Shown: piece after piece, positions 51,463 through 59,411 of the stretch
Position numbering within the stretch: the stretch's first letter is position 1
How the letters are laid out: each line of letters opens with the position of its first letter
Source: UBA2030 sp049969475
Lineage (GTDB): Bacteria > Bacteroidota > Bacteroidia > Bacteroidales > TTA-H9
Reading direction: 5' to 3'
Length of the DNA: 64,000 nt
Assembly (NCBI GenBank): GCA_049969475.1
Contig: JBMFOU010000013.1
Span: 1 to 64,000 of the forward strand
Translations under genes and position numbers: made by a program
Notes under the pieces: generated by a model
What the model was told of the DNA's origin: nothing
What the model saw: only the letters and a program-made list of their open reading frames with translations
Database searches by the model: none

Positions 51463-52305
51463 ATGATAAAGCCATTCAGAGAATACATTTGGTTTGATAA
51501 TGATATTTTTACCTGTGACCAGGTAGACGAACGTCTACTATCGAAAGGATATACGGTATACGAAGTAATGAGGGTTATAAATGGTCGTTTGATTTTCCTG
51601 CACGATCACCTGCATCGATTCAGGGCTTCGGCCCGCAACTCAGGATTTGATCTCTGGCTGAGTGAAGAGGAAATTACGTCAAAGCTTTATGCTATGATTC
51701 AAGCCAATGGTGCCCCCGACGGTAATATTGAATTGTCCGCTAATTATCAGCCTGAGGCCTGTCCCAACATCAAGCATATCATGGCATGGTATATTCCTCA
51801 CTCGTACCCTGAGGCCCTCCAATACGAGCAAGGTGTGAATACCATTTTTTATTTCAGTGAACGGATAAGCCCCAATACCAAATACCGTAACGTTCCTCTG
51901 AAGGAGGCAGCCAAAGCCATGATGGAGTCGCAGGGTGCTTATGAGGTGATTTTAGTTAATCAACAAGGCTATGTCACCGAAGGAAGCCGTTCCAATATTT
52001 TTTTCGTAAAGGAAACCGAATTATATACAGCTCCCCAGGATATGGTGCTGATGGGGGTAACCCGCCACAAGGTGATTCATTTGGCACGCATGAATGGCAT
52101 TGTTGTGCGGCAAGAAAAAATCCACTATGAAACATTGGGGCAATTTCAGGCAGCCTTTATAACGGGGACTTCACCCAAAGTATTACCCGTGCGTAAAATT
52201 GAAGAATATACTTTTGATGTGCATAATTCATTGATGCGCAGTATAATGCAATGGTACGATGAATTGCTAGCCCGAGAAATTGCCGCGGAATGTAGAATTG
52301 AGTGA
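51463..52305 (+). CDS. Class IV PLP aminotransferase (BCAT/aminodeoxychorismate lyase family)
   Basis: A 280-residue fold-type IV enzyme. Visible are GYTVYEVMRVINGRLIFLHDHLHRFRASA, the candidate Schiff-base Lys in NTKYRNVPLKEAAKAM, the PLP-phosphate motif EGSRSNIFFVKE, VLMGVTRHKVI and FITGTSPKVLPV. Family members include branched-chain aminotransferase, D-amino acid aminotransferase and 4-amino-4-deoxychorismate lyase. The diagnostic residues do not clearly select one of these, so the substrate is left open. Confidence 0.88.
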   Translation: MIKPFREYIWFDNDIFTCDQVDERLLSKGYTVYEVMRVINGRLIFLHDHLHRFRASARNSGFDLWLSEEEITSKLYAMIQANGAPDGNIELSANYQPEACPNIKHIMAWYIPHSYPEALQYEQGVNTIFYFSERISPNTKYRNVPLKEAAKAMMESQGAYEVILVNQQGYVTEGSRSNIFFVKETELYTAPQDMVLMGVTRHKVIHLARMNGIVVRQEKIHYETLGQFQAAFITGTSPKVLPVRKIEEYTFDVHNSLMRSIMQWYDELLAREIAAECRIE

Positions 52306-52343
52306 GAAAATTTAAATTTACAGCGTTATAATCCCGTTACACC

Positions 52344-53231
52344 ATGCAAGACGATATTCGCAAGTTGTTTAGTGAAGAATTTCACGATGAAATCACACCG
52401 CGTAATCCCCCAAGGGAAAGTGCATGGAGTGAAACGCAAGATTCAGCATCTCCTTCCAAGCTCAAGAAAAAATTTTACGAGCAGGAATTGGCGAAACTGC
52501 AGGTGGAGCTGGTAAAACTGCAGGAATGGATTAGGGTGAAGGGTTTGAAAGTAGTTGTAATTTTCGAAGGCAGAGATGCTGCGGGGAAGGGTGGGACTAT
52601 AAAACGTATAACGGAATGTCTCAATCCCCGAATATGTCGTGTAGCTGCTTTGCCTGCTCCGACCGAAAAAGAGCGCACTCAGTGGTATTTCCAGCGATAT
52701 GTGGCGCATCTCCCCTCGGCCGGCGAGATGGTTCTTTTCGACCGTTCGTGGTATAACCGGGCAGGGGTGGAGCGAGTGATGGGTTTTTGTACCGATGAGG
52801 AATATTGGGAATTTTTGCGATCTTGCCCCTACTTCGAACGCATGCTCATTCGCTCAGGCACTATTCTTATTAAATATTGGTTCTCGGTAAGCGAGGAAGA
52901 GCAGGAAAGACGTTTCAAGCAGCGCCTTGCCGATCCTACGCGCAGGTGGAAGCTTAGTCCCATGGACCTCGCTTCGCGCGATAAATGGGACGACTACAGT
53001 CGGGCGAAAGATGAAATGTTTGCCTATACCGATACAAAAATTTCTCCCTGGTGGGTAGTAGACGCTGACGATAAACGAAGGGCCCGGCTTAATTGTATTT
53101 CACATCTTTTAAGCATGATTCCCTATGAGGAATTACCCCCTACTATTACAGAATTACCCCCTCGCAAACCTTCAGGTCATTACGTAAGACCTCCGCTCAA
53201 CGAGCAAACCTTTGTTCCCAGTCGTTACTAA
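52344..53231 (+). CDS. ppk2: Polyphosphate kinase 2
   Basis: PPK2 transfers phosphate between polyphosphate and nucleoside di- or monophosphates. The ~230-residue core has Walker A EGRDAAGKGGTIKRI, the segment VAALPAPTEKERTQWYFQRYVAHLPSAGEMVLFDRSWYNRAGVERVMGFC carrying Walker B, and the lid region RRFKQRLADPTRRWKLSPMDLASRDKWDDYSRAKDEMF. It is a single-domain enzyme of 295 residues, the class usually phosphorylating NDPs, with ~60 extra N-terminal residues. The gene converges on a histidine kinase gene with only six bases between the stop codons. Confidence 0.94.
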   Translation: MQDDIRKLFSEEFHDEITPRNPPRESAWSETQDSASPSKLKKKFYEQELAKLQVELVKLQEWIRVKGLKVVVIFEGRDAAGKGGTIKRITECLNPRICRVAALPAPTEKERTQWYFQRYVAHLPSAGEMVLFDRSWYNRAGVERVMGFCTDEEYWEFLRSCPYFERMLIRSGTILIKYWFSVSEEEQERRFKQRLADPTRRWKLSPMDLASRDKWDDYSRAKDEMFAYTDTKISPWWVVDADDKRRARLNCISHLLSMIPYEELPPTITELPPRKPSGHYVRPPLNEQTFVPSRY

Positions 53232-53237
53232 AGTCTT

Positions 53238-54896
53238 TTAATGGCCAATTTCTTGCGGTATTGGAAGTGAAAACCAAAAGGTGGAACCTTTACCCAATTC
53301 CGATTCCAGCCAGATCTTTCCTCCCATCAGAGTTACCAGATTGCGGCAGATAAAAAGCCCCAAACCAGCCCCTTCATAGCGCCGATTGAGTCCCTCTTCG
53401 GCCTGCCTGAACCTTTCAAAAATGATTTGCTGCTTTTCGGGTGAAATGCCCGGGCCTGTGTCTTTCACGAAAAAATTTACTTCCTGCTTTCCTTTTTCCA
53501 AAATATAGCCGTAGCGAATAAACCCCTCACGGGTGAATTTTATGGCATTTACCACCAAATTGGTTATGACCTGTGACAACCGTATTTCGTCGGCTAATAC
53601 ATAAAAGTCTTCACTTTCAGGCATAACCAGTTCTAGGCTTATATCCGATTTCTTTCGAACTTTTAACTCTTGCATAAAGTTTTCATAAAGCGAACTCAGC
53701 AGGGAGTTTACCCTTACCGGTTCGCGTTGAATCTCCATCTGTCCCGCTTCAATTTTCGAGATGTCGATGATATCGTTTATTAAGTTGAGAAGAATATTGG
53801 CATTTACATTCACCAATTCGTAATAATCTTTTTTTTCTTCAGGGCTGGTGTCGGGATCGGCCAGTAGCTCGCTGAAACCTATAATGGCATTCATAGGGGT
53901 ACGGAGCTCGTGGCTCATGTTGCTGAGAAAGGCCGATTTTAGCCGGTCGCTTTCTTCTGCCTTTTCCCGGGCTTTGATGAGTTCTGCCTCAATTTGTTTC
54001 CGTTTTTTAAGCTCTTCCTCCAACTCTTCGGTTTTTCGTGCCACCACTTTTTTGAGCTGACGGTTCCAGGTGAAGTAAACCAGTAGAGCCAATCCTAAAA
54101 GTATCAAAAGAACAAAGGCTACATTCAAAAGGATTTTTTGCCATTTTGAACTCTCAGCATGAGGAAACCAATTGTTATTGATTTTCTTGTATTCGCCGCT
54201 GGAAAGAATATGGCTTAGTCCCCTGTTGAGCTTTTTTACTAAAGCAGTATCTCCGCTTTTTACAGCAAAGCCGTATTCCCGTGGTATAATGTTTATCGTC
54301 GAAGACTCGATGTTTCTGTAGTTATATTCCTTGATGAAGTATTTTCCCACGGTTTCAGGTACGATGGCGATATCACCCGCCCCAGACGACAACAATTGAA
54401 GACAATGCTGTGCATTAAGTCCAAAATTGAAAATGATGGAAGTATTTTTTCCCTTCAAAAAATTGATGAGGTATTGATTCTTCTGAATGATGGCAACTGG
54501 ATTTTTCTCTGTTTCCAGTTCGCTCATATTTTTTATGCGACTGGTTTGACTAAAAAATATGGAATGAAATACTATAAGGTAAGCAGTGCTAAAGTCGTAC
54601 AGGGAGTCTCTGCCCGGATTAAGATACATACCGGCAATCATGTCGATTTGCCCGTTATTTAACTTTTGGGTGATTTCGTTCCATGTGCCCCCTACCAGAG
54701 TGTATTTTTCTCCAAGCGTCTCCATCACCGCTTTGGCTATATCGATATCGAATCCCGTGGGCTCGCCTTTCTCGTCTAAAAATTCATGCGGAGGATAATT
54801 TACGTCGAAACCTATCCTATAGACCCTTTCACCAGCCTTTGCGGCAGTTATACAGTAGGTTAAAACCAACCACGCTATAACTAAGTATTTCCACAT
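53238..54896 (-). CDS. Sensor histidine kinase with periplasmic solute-binding (SBP_bac_3) domain
   Basis: Domains in order: signal peptide (residues ~1-20, MWKYLVIAWLVLTYCITAAKA), a periplasmic family 3 solute-binding domain (~25-245, YRIGFDVNYPPHEFLDEKGEPTGFDIDIAKAV) of the kind that binds amino acids, one membrane helix (~257-280), a coiled coil, HisKA with the phospho-acceptor His329 in MSHELRTPMNA, and HATPase (NLVVNAIKFT, DTGPGI, GAGLGLFICRNLV). No receiver or output domain is attached and no response regulator gene adjoins. I use Met 54896; a longer frame adds 31 residues without signal character. It is divergent from another sensor kinase. Confidence 0.93.
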   Translation of the reverse strand: MWKYLVIAWLVLTYCITAAKAGERVYRIGFDVNYPPHEFLDEKGEPTGFDIDIAKAVMETLGEKYTLVGGTWNEITQKLNNGQIDMIAGMYLNPGRDSLYDFSTAYLIVFHSIFFSQTSRIKNMSELETEKNPVAIIQKNQYLINFLKGKNTSIIFNFGLNAQHCLQLLSSGAGDIAIVPETVGKYFIKEYNYRNIESSTINIIPREYGFAVKSGDTALVKKLNRGLSHILSSGEYKKINNNWFPHAESSKWQKILLNVAFVLLILLGLALLVYFTWNRQLKKVVARKTEELEEELKKRKQIEAELIKAREKAEESDRLKSAFLSNMSHELRTPMNAIIGFSELLADPDTSPEEKKDYYELVNVNANILLNLINDIIDISKIEAGQMEIQREPVRVNSLLSSLYENFMQELKVRKKSDISLELVMPESEDFYVLADEIRLSQVITNLVVNAIKFTREGFIRYGYILEKGKQEVNFFVKDTGPGISPEKQQIIFERFRQAEEGLNRRYEGAGLGLFICRNLVTLMGGKIWLESELGKGSTFWFSLPIPQEIGH

Positions 54897-54909
54897 GCAT
54901 GTATAATTG

Positions 54910-55030
54910 TTTTTGTAACCAGTTGCGGTTGTAATTGCGACGGAGTTGCATGCAATTACAGGTTTTTTTGTAACATGAGTCGCTGACACATAACAGAAGA
55001 TAACTTTAGGTCAAAAATAAGATTTTTGAC
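54910..55030. promoter_or_regulatory. Divergent regulatory region with two perfect palindromes between two sensor kinase genes
   Basis: TGTAATTGC-N13-GCAATTACA (54930-54960) and GTCAAAAAT-AAG-ATTTTTGAC (55010-55030) are both perfect 9-bp inverted repeats. A direct repeat TTTTTGTAAC occurs at 54910-54919 and 54965-54974. A -7-like TATTTTTG for the leftward kinase overlaps the second palindrome (55012-55019, minus strand). These could be operators for a shared regulator. Confidence 0.45.
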
Positions 55031-55122
55031 TCATTTGCTAACTTAGGGTGCAACTTTTATTTATTTTAGCGTATAAGACAGAATAAAAAGATGTTTTGAC
55101 TAACCGAAAATTCTACTTCTGC

Positions 55123-58100
55123 ATGCGTGCATATCTAATACCCTTATTTATCGTGCTTTTTTTGATAGGGGAAATCCAACCAGTGTTGGCACAGCAATTC
55201 AATTTTACCTACTACACCAGTAACGAAGGTTTGCCAACGGATTTATTAAAAGCTGTAGATATAACTCCTTCAGGTTTTCCTTTGATTGCTACCGATGATG
55301 GATTAGTTTTTTTTGATGGCCAGCATTTTCGGGTATTCAGGGAACCTTTGCCGGGTGTGCTCGTAAAATTTGTGCATCGCTTACCCGATGGCACTATGAT
55401 GGTTTCTGATGACATGGGGCTTTCATTGGTAAGTGTCAATAAGTTTCAGGTAGTTATTCAGGTGGTGAAGCGGGGTACGGTAGCCCTTACCGATACCACA
55501 CTCTGGTACCCCAAACTTGTTTTCACTGACAAGAAACAACGCATTTGGGTTACCGACAATCGTACCATTTACCAATACAAGGATGGAAAGTTACAGCCTT
55601 TGGGACTGCGTATGACCATTTTTCCTGAAAACGTGCAAAGATCATTTATGCTGGCTGATGAGGGAAGCGGATATTTATTTGTGTTTTATGAAGGAGGCAG
55701 CATTTTCAGGATTCAACCCGACCGAATGGAAATTTCGGAGGTTCCGGTTCGTTTTTATAAAAAGCAGTTCTTTTTTGCTGCTTCCTTTTCGAAAGGAAGA
55801 ATTTGGGCAGCGGCTCGTGAGGGATTATGGGAGTTTCGCACACTAAACGGTCAAATTGTATCCGAGCAGCTTTTGATACCTGGACTCGAATTCTCATGGA
55901 TCGAGCCCCTGGATAAAGGAGTATATCTGGGTGGTACCTGGTCGCAGGGCTTATATGTTATTCGCCAAACGCCCAAAGGAATTCTATATGAGAAAGTGGA
56001 AGATTATGCTTATCAAAATGTCAATCATATCAAAAACGACCATGCCGGTAATTTATGGATTAGTAGCGACAACGGACTGGTTCTCATGCAAAAACAACAG
56101 TTCAGGAATCCTTTTTTCGGCATTATCAAAGATTATATTCAAGCTCTGGCAGTTGTTCCTGAGGGGGTTCTCATAGCCGAAAATTCTCGCATCTGGGCTG
56201 TTGCTGAGGGGCCTCAGGGCTTCGAAGCTCATGTTTTATTTCAAATGCCAGGAGAGACCATATTGAGGGTGGTAGGTACCCAGGATAAAATTTGGTGGTC
56301 AACGGCGGAGGGTAATATTTACTACGCAAAGAAAGGTGGAAAACCGTTACGCATCTATTCTGGCCGCTCGACCGCTATATTTATTCTTGTACCTGATGCC
56401 CGGGGGAGGCTTTGGTTTTGTCAGGATGGGCGCAATGCTCCAGGATATGTTGATGATTTAACAGGCAAAATTGAATACCCGCTAAATGACAATGCTTTTA
56501 AAGGTAGCCGAATTATAAGCATCGCAGTTCATCCGGGCTCTGGCAACCTTCTACTGGGAGGTACAACTGACGATGGTTATTTATGGGAATATGACCCAGT
56601 GGATAATGAACTTAAAAATTTAAGTAAACCTGTTGGTTTTCAGCACAATGTACCTATTGCTATCAATGATATAGCTTTTGCCCGGGATAAAACCATCTGG
56701 CTGGCATCGTCGTTTGGTCTGCTTCGCCTCAATGGTGATGGCAGGGTTACGCGACTAGAACATGAAAATATTAAGGAATCGGCTGTGAAGAGTGTTTTAA
56801 TGGATGAAGAAGGAAATCTTTGGTTTACACTTAGCCTGGGTTTAGTGAAATGGGATGGTAAAGAGGCTTACGTATTTTCTGAACGCGATGGTCTTCCCAG
56901 TAAAACTACTTCCTACCGCACACTGATAAAAGATGTGGAGGGTCGCTTGTGGGTAGGCACCATTAGCGGTATTGCCGTACTCGACGATGGGTATCAGACG
57001 GCCCAAACGCCAGAGCCATTGCTGGGAATGATGCTTATCAACGGTATTTCCAGGCAAATCGATAATTTCGATAAAATTCGCCTTAACAAGGGAGATTTTC
57101 TGCGCCTCGAATTTGTTACTCCTGCTTTTCCAGCACGTTCATTGATATATCGGTATAGGATTGTTGCCCAAGGCGATAAAGGGGAATGGATAACTTTTAA
57201 AAACACTATGGAGCTATTCACCGAGCATCTTGCTTCGGGTAACTATTTTTTAGAAATAGAAGCTCGCAAAACGGGCAACTATCGTTGGAGTTCCTCTCTC
57301 GTTCTTCCCCTGCATATTGGACTTAAATGGTATCAAAATCCATGGATTATCAGTGGAGTCCTTCTACTGGTTATTTTTGTTATCGTGATGATTGTTCGAT
57401 ATCAGGCCGTGCTTCACCAGCATCGCGAAACTGAGCTGGAGAATATTATCAATGAGCGCACAAGGGAAATTTTAGAGCAAAGCCAGAAGATCGAGAGGCA
57501 GAACGAGGATATTATTCGAAAAAATGCTCAACTGGAGGCTACAAATAAAGAGCTGAACGAAGCCAGGCTAAAGGCCGAAAAACTTGCGCAGGCCCGTAGT
57601 CTTTTTCTCTCAACAATAAGCCACGAACTGCGAACTCCACTCAACGCCGTCATTGGCATGACTTATATTCTCTTGAATGAAAATCCCCGGCCCGATCAGG
57701 TTGAAAACCTCAATACCCTCAAATTCAGTGCTGAGAATTTATTGGCTCTTATCAATGATATTTTGGACTACAGCAAGATTGATGCGGGAAAACTGGTTTT
57801 CGAGGAAGCCGATTTCGACATTAGGGAAAAGGTGCACAATGTAGTGCAGGTATTGCAAGTGAAAGCTCAGGAAAAGGGAATTAAGGTACTTAGTGAGCTA
57901 AGCCCTGATATCCCTGATTTTGTGATTGGCGACCCCACTCGGTTTAATCAGATTCTTTTTAATCTGGCAGGCAATGCCGTTAAATTTACCCATGCAGGGT
58001 ACGTAAAAATCAAGCTTTCACTCATAGAGCGAACGGCCACGCATGTAAGCCTGCGCATCGATGTGGAAGACACCGGTATAGGAATCCCTGCAGATAAGCT

Positions 58101-58719
58101 TCCCCTGATTTTCGAGAGTTTCTCGCAAGCCGGAGTAGATATTACCCGAAAATATGGAGGAACCGGCCTGGGACTTGCCATCACCAAAAGCCTGGTGGAA
58201 TTGCAGGGTGGCCGCATTGAAGTAAGTAGCCAACCAGGCGTGGGAAGCTGCTTCAGTGTTTTCATTAGTTATCGAATTAGCTCCAAGGTAAGGGAAAAAT
58301 CGGAGAAAATTGTTTCTCACGAATATACTATGTATAATGGCGAGGATGTGTTGGTAGTTGATGACAATCAGGTAAATCTTATCGTGGCCAGTAAATTCTT
58401 GACTAAGTGGAACCTGAAGGTTGAGACTGCTGAGAACGGATTGGAGGCTTTACAGAAGTTTAAAGGGAAAAAGTATGCTCTGGTGTTGATGGACCTCCAA
58501 ATGCCTGAAATGGATGGGAGAATAGCCACCCAAAAAATCAGAAAATATGAACAGGAGAACCGGCTTGTGCGAACTCCCATTTTCGCCCTTACTGCCTCTG
58601 CCTTGAGTGATCAGGTAATGGAACTTGCCGATATCGGAATTGATGATTTCATAACCAAGCCTTTTAATCCTATTGAGCTGAATATCAAAATTCAAAAAGT
58701 AATCAAACCGCATACCTAA
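55123..58719 (+). CDS. Hybrid two-component sensor with periplasmic beta-propeller and receiver domain
   Basis: A ~1198-residue protein: signal peptide (MRAYLIPLFIVLFLIGEIQPVLA), a large periplasmic region of Reg_prop beta-propeller repeats (for example ITPSGFPLIATDDGLVFFDG, DHAGNLWISSDNGLVLM, DVEGRLWVGTISGIAVLDD), a Y_Y_Y domain (~640-730), a membrane helix (~741-760), a coiled coil, HisKA with His834 in ISHELRTPLNA, HATPase (NLAGNAVKFT, DTGIGI, GTGLGLAIT), and a C-terminal receiver with acceptor Asp1124 in LMDLQMPEMDG. Unlike Bacteroides HTCS regulators it has no AraC-type output domain. I take ATG 55123 because it gives a clean signal peptide; the TTG at 55096 adds nine residues before it. 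Ligand unknown. Confidence 0.93.
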   Translation: MRAYLIPLFIVLFLIGEIQPVLAQQFNFTYYTSNEGLPTDLLKAVDITPSGFPLIATDDGLVFFDGQHFRVFREPLPGVLVKFVHRLPDGTMMVSDDMGLSLVSVNKFQVVIQVVKRGTVALTDTTLWYPKLVFTDKKQRIWVTDNRTIYQYKDGKLQPLGLRMTIFPENVQRSFMLADEGSGYLFVFYEGGSIFRIQPDRMEISEVPVRFYKKQFFFAASFSKGRIWAAAREGLWEFRTLNGQIVSEQLLIPGLEFSWIEPLDKGVYLGGTWSQGLYVIRQTPKGILYEKVEDYAYQNVNHIKNDHAGNLWISSDNGLVLMQKQQFRNPFFGIIKDYIQALAVVPEGVLIAENSRIWAVAEGPQGFEAHVLFQMPGETILRVVGTQDKIWWSTAEGNIYYAKKGGKPLRIYSGRSTAIFILVPDARGRLWFCQDGRNAPGYVDDLTGKIEYPLNDNAFKGSRIISIAVHPGSGNLLLGGTTDDGYLWEYDPVDNELKNLSKPVGFQHNVPIAINDIAFARDKTIWLASSFGLLRLNGDGRVTRLEHENIKESAVKSVLMDEEGNLWFTLSLGLVKWDGKEAYVFSERDGLPSKTTSYRTLIKDVEGRLWVGTISGIAVLDDGYQTAQTPEPLLGMMLINGISRQIDNFDKIRLNKGDFLRLEFVTPAFPARSLIYRYRIVAQGDKGEWITFKNTMELFTEHLASGNYFLEIEARKTGNYRWSSSLVLPLHIGLKWYQNPWIISGVLLLVIFVIVMIVRYQAVLHQHRETELENIINERTREILEQSQKIERQNEDIIRKNAQLEATNKELNEARLKAEKLAQARSLFLSTISHELRTPLNAVIGMTYILLNENPRPDQVENLNTLKFSAENLLALINDILDYSKIDAGKLVFEEADFDIREKVHNVVQVLQVKAQEKGIKVLSELSPDIPDFVIGDPTRFNQILFNLAGNAVKFTHAGYVKIKLSLIERTATHVSLRIDVEDTGIGIPADKLPLIFESFSQAGVDITRKYGGTGLGLAITKSLVELQGGRIEVSSQPGVGSCFSVFISYRISSKVREKSEKIVSHEYTMYNGEDVLVVDDNQVNLIVASKFLTKWNLKVETAENGLEALQKFKGKKYALVLMDLQMPEMDGRIATQKIRKYEQENRLVRTPIFALTASALSDQVMELADIGIDDFITKPFNPIELNIKIQKVIKPHT

Positions 58720-58914
58720 AGAAGGAAGGTGAAGTAAAGCCTGAGACCAAAGGAAAGGGCAAAAGATATACTGCGCCTAGGCAGATTGCATTGAATCCCT
58801 TTACTTAAAGGTTGCCTCCCACTTTTATAAGGACCATATGGTGGTTCATCTCTTGCACAATAGGATTTCCCTGTTGAAGCCCGGTGGATAATCCATCATT
58901 ATCAGAATTCTCAA

Positions 58915-58963
58915 GCCTCAAGTCATGTAAAAGATGAGAGGTCAGTAACTGAGGCATTTTTTT
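58915..58963 (+). terminator. Candidate terminator after the hybrid sensor gene
   Basis: GCCTCAAGT and ACTGAGGC form an 8-bp stem with one bulge (arms 58915-58923 and 58948-58955), followed by seven T after one base. It lies about 195 bases after the sensor stop. The intervening 58720-58914 and the stretch 58964-59174 hold no gene I can support. Confidence 0.5.
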
Positions 58964-59174
58964 GTATAGGAAAAGCAGAGACTCTCTCTAATTTTTTAAT
59001 TTTAAAAATATTCGCAATACATATAACCAGGCAATAAAACCTTAAATAATGTCTTGGATCATTTCACTGAATCTCGAAAGACCTCGACAAAATACAAAAG
59101 TTAGGTGGTGTGTAAAAAATCTTCAACCTAGCTGCCCGAGTTCTATTTACTTTGATAAATGTGAAATATGCCCA

Positions 59175-59258
59175 AACCCAGAACCCAGAACTCAAAACTC
59201 AGAACTCAAAACTCAAAACTCAAAACCCAGAACTCATAACTCCAAACTCAAAACCCCA
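59175..59258. repeat. Heptanucleotide tandem repeat, 12 units of AACTCAA type
   Basis: Twelve consecutive 7-base units follow the pattern AAC(T/C)C(A/C)N without any break in phase; five are exactly AACTCAA and three are AACCCAG. It lies between the hybrid sensor and the NSS transporter genes, 12 bases past the stop of the small transporter subunit. Such arrays vary in copy number by slippage. It is not a CRISPR: there are no spacers. Confidence 0.9.
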
Positions 59259-59270
59259 AAACATACCTCC

Positions 59271-59408
59271 TCATTCAGGGTCGTTGTCAAGATAAGAGTC
59301 AGGTTCATCGCGCATGGGTGCACGCAACACCTTGATGAAAAAGTATACAGTAAAGCCTGTTACAATTACCCATGTGGTTACCATTAAAATTAATGCTGAT
59401 GTATTCAT
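59271..59408 (-). CDS. Small single-helix subunit of the NSS transporter (MetS-like)
   Basis: A 45-residue frame starting three bases after the transporter stop encodes one hydrophobic helix (about residues 4-27, LILMVTTWVIVTGFTVYFFI), then a basic turn KVLRAP and an acidic tail ending DSYLDNDPE. Tiny single-helix proteins of this kind accompany bacterial NSS transporters such as MetPS of Corynebacterium, where the small subunit is needed for methionine uptake. Position, size and topology all fit. The transported substrate is not known. Confidence 0.82.
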   Translation of the reverse strand: MNTSALILMVTTWVIVTGFTVYFFIKVLRAPMRDEPDSYLDNDPE

Positions 59409-59411
59409 AGT

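Noticed and set aside
59175..59258. Possible CRISPR array
   Set aside because: Units are only 7 bases and directly adjoining, with no spacers and no cas genes.
59049..59387. Plus-strand open frame of 112 codons after the hybrid sensor gene
   Set aside because: It reads through the heptanucleotide repeat, giving a Thr/Asn/Ser/Lys pseudo-repeat, and overlaps the convincing small transporter subunit on the other strand.
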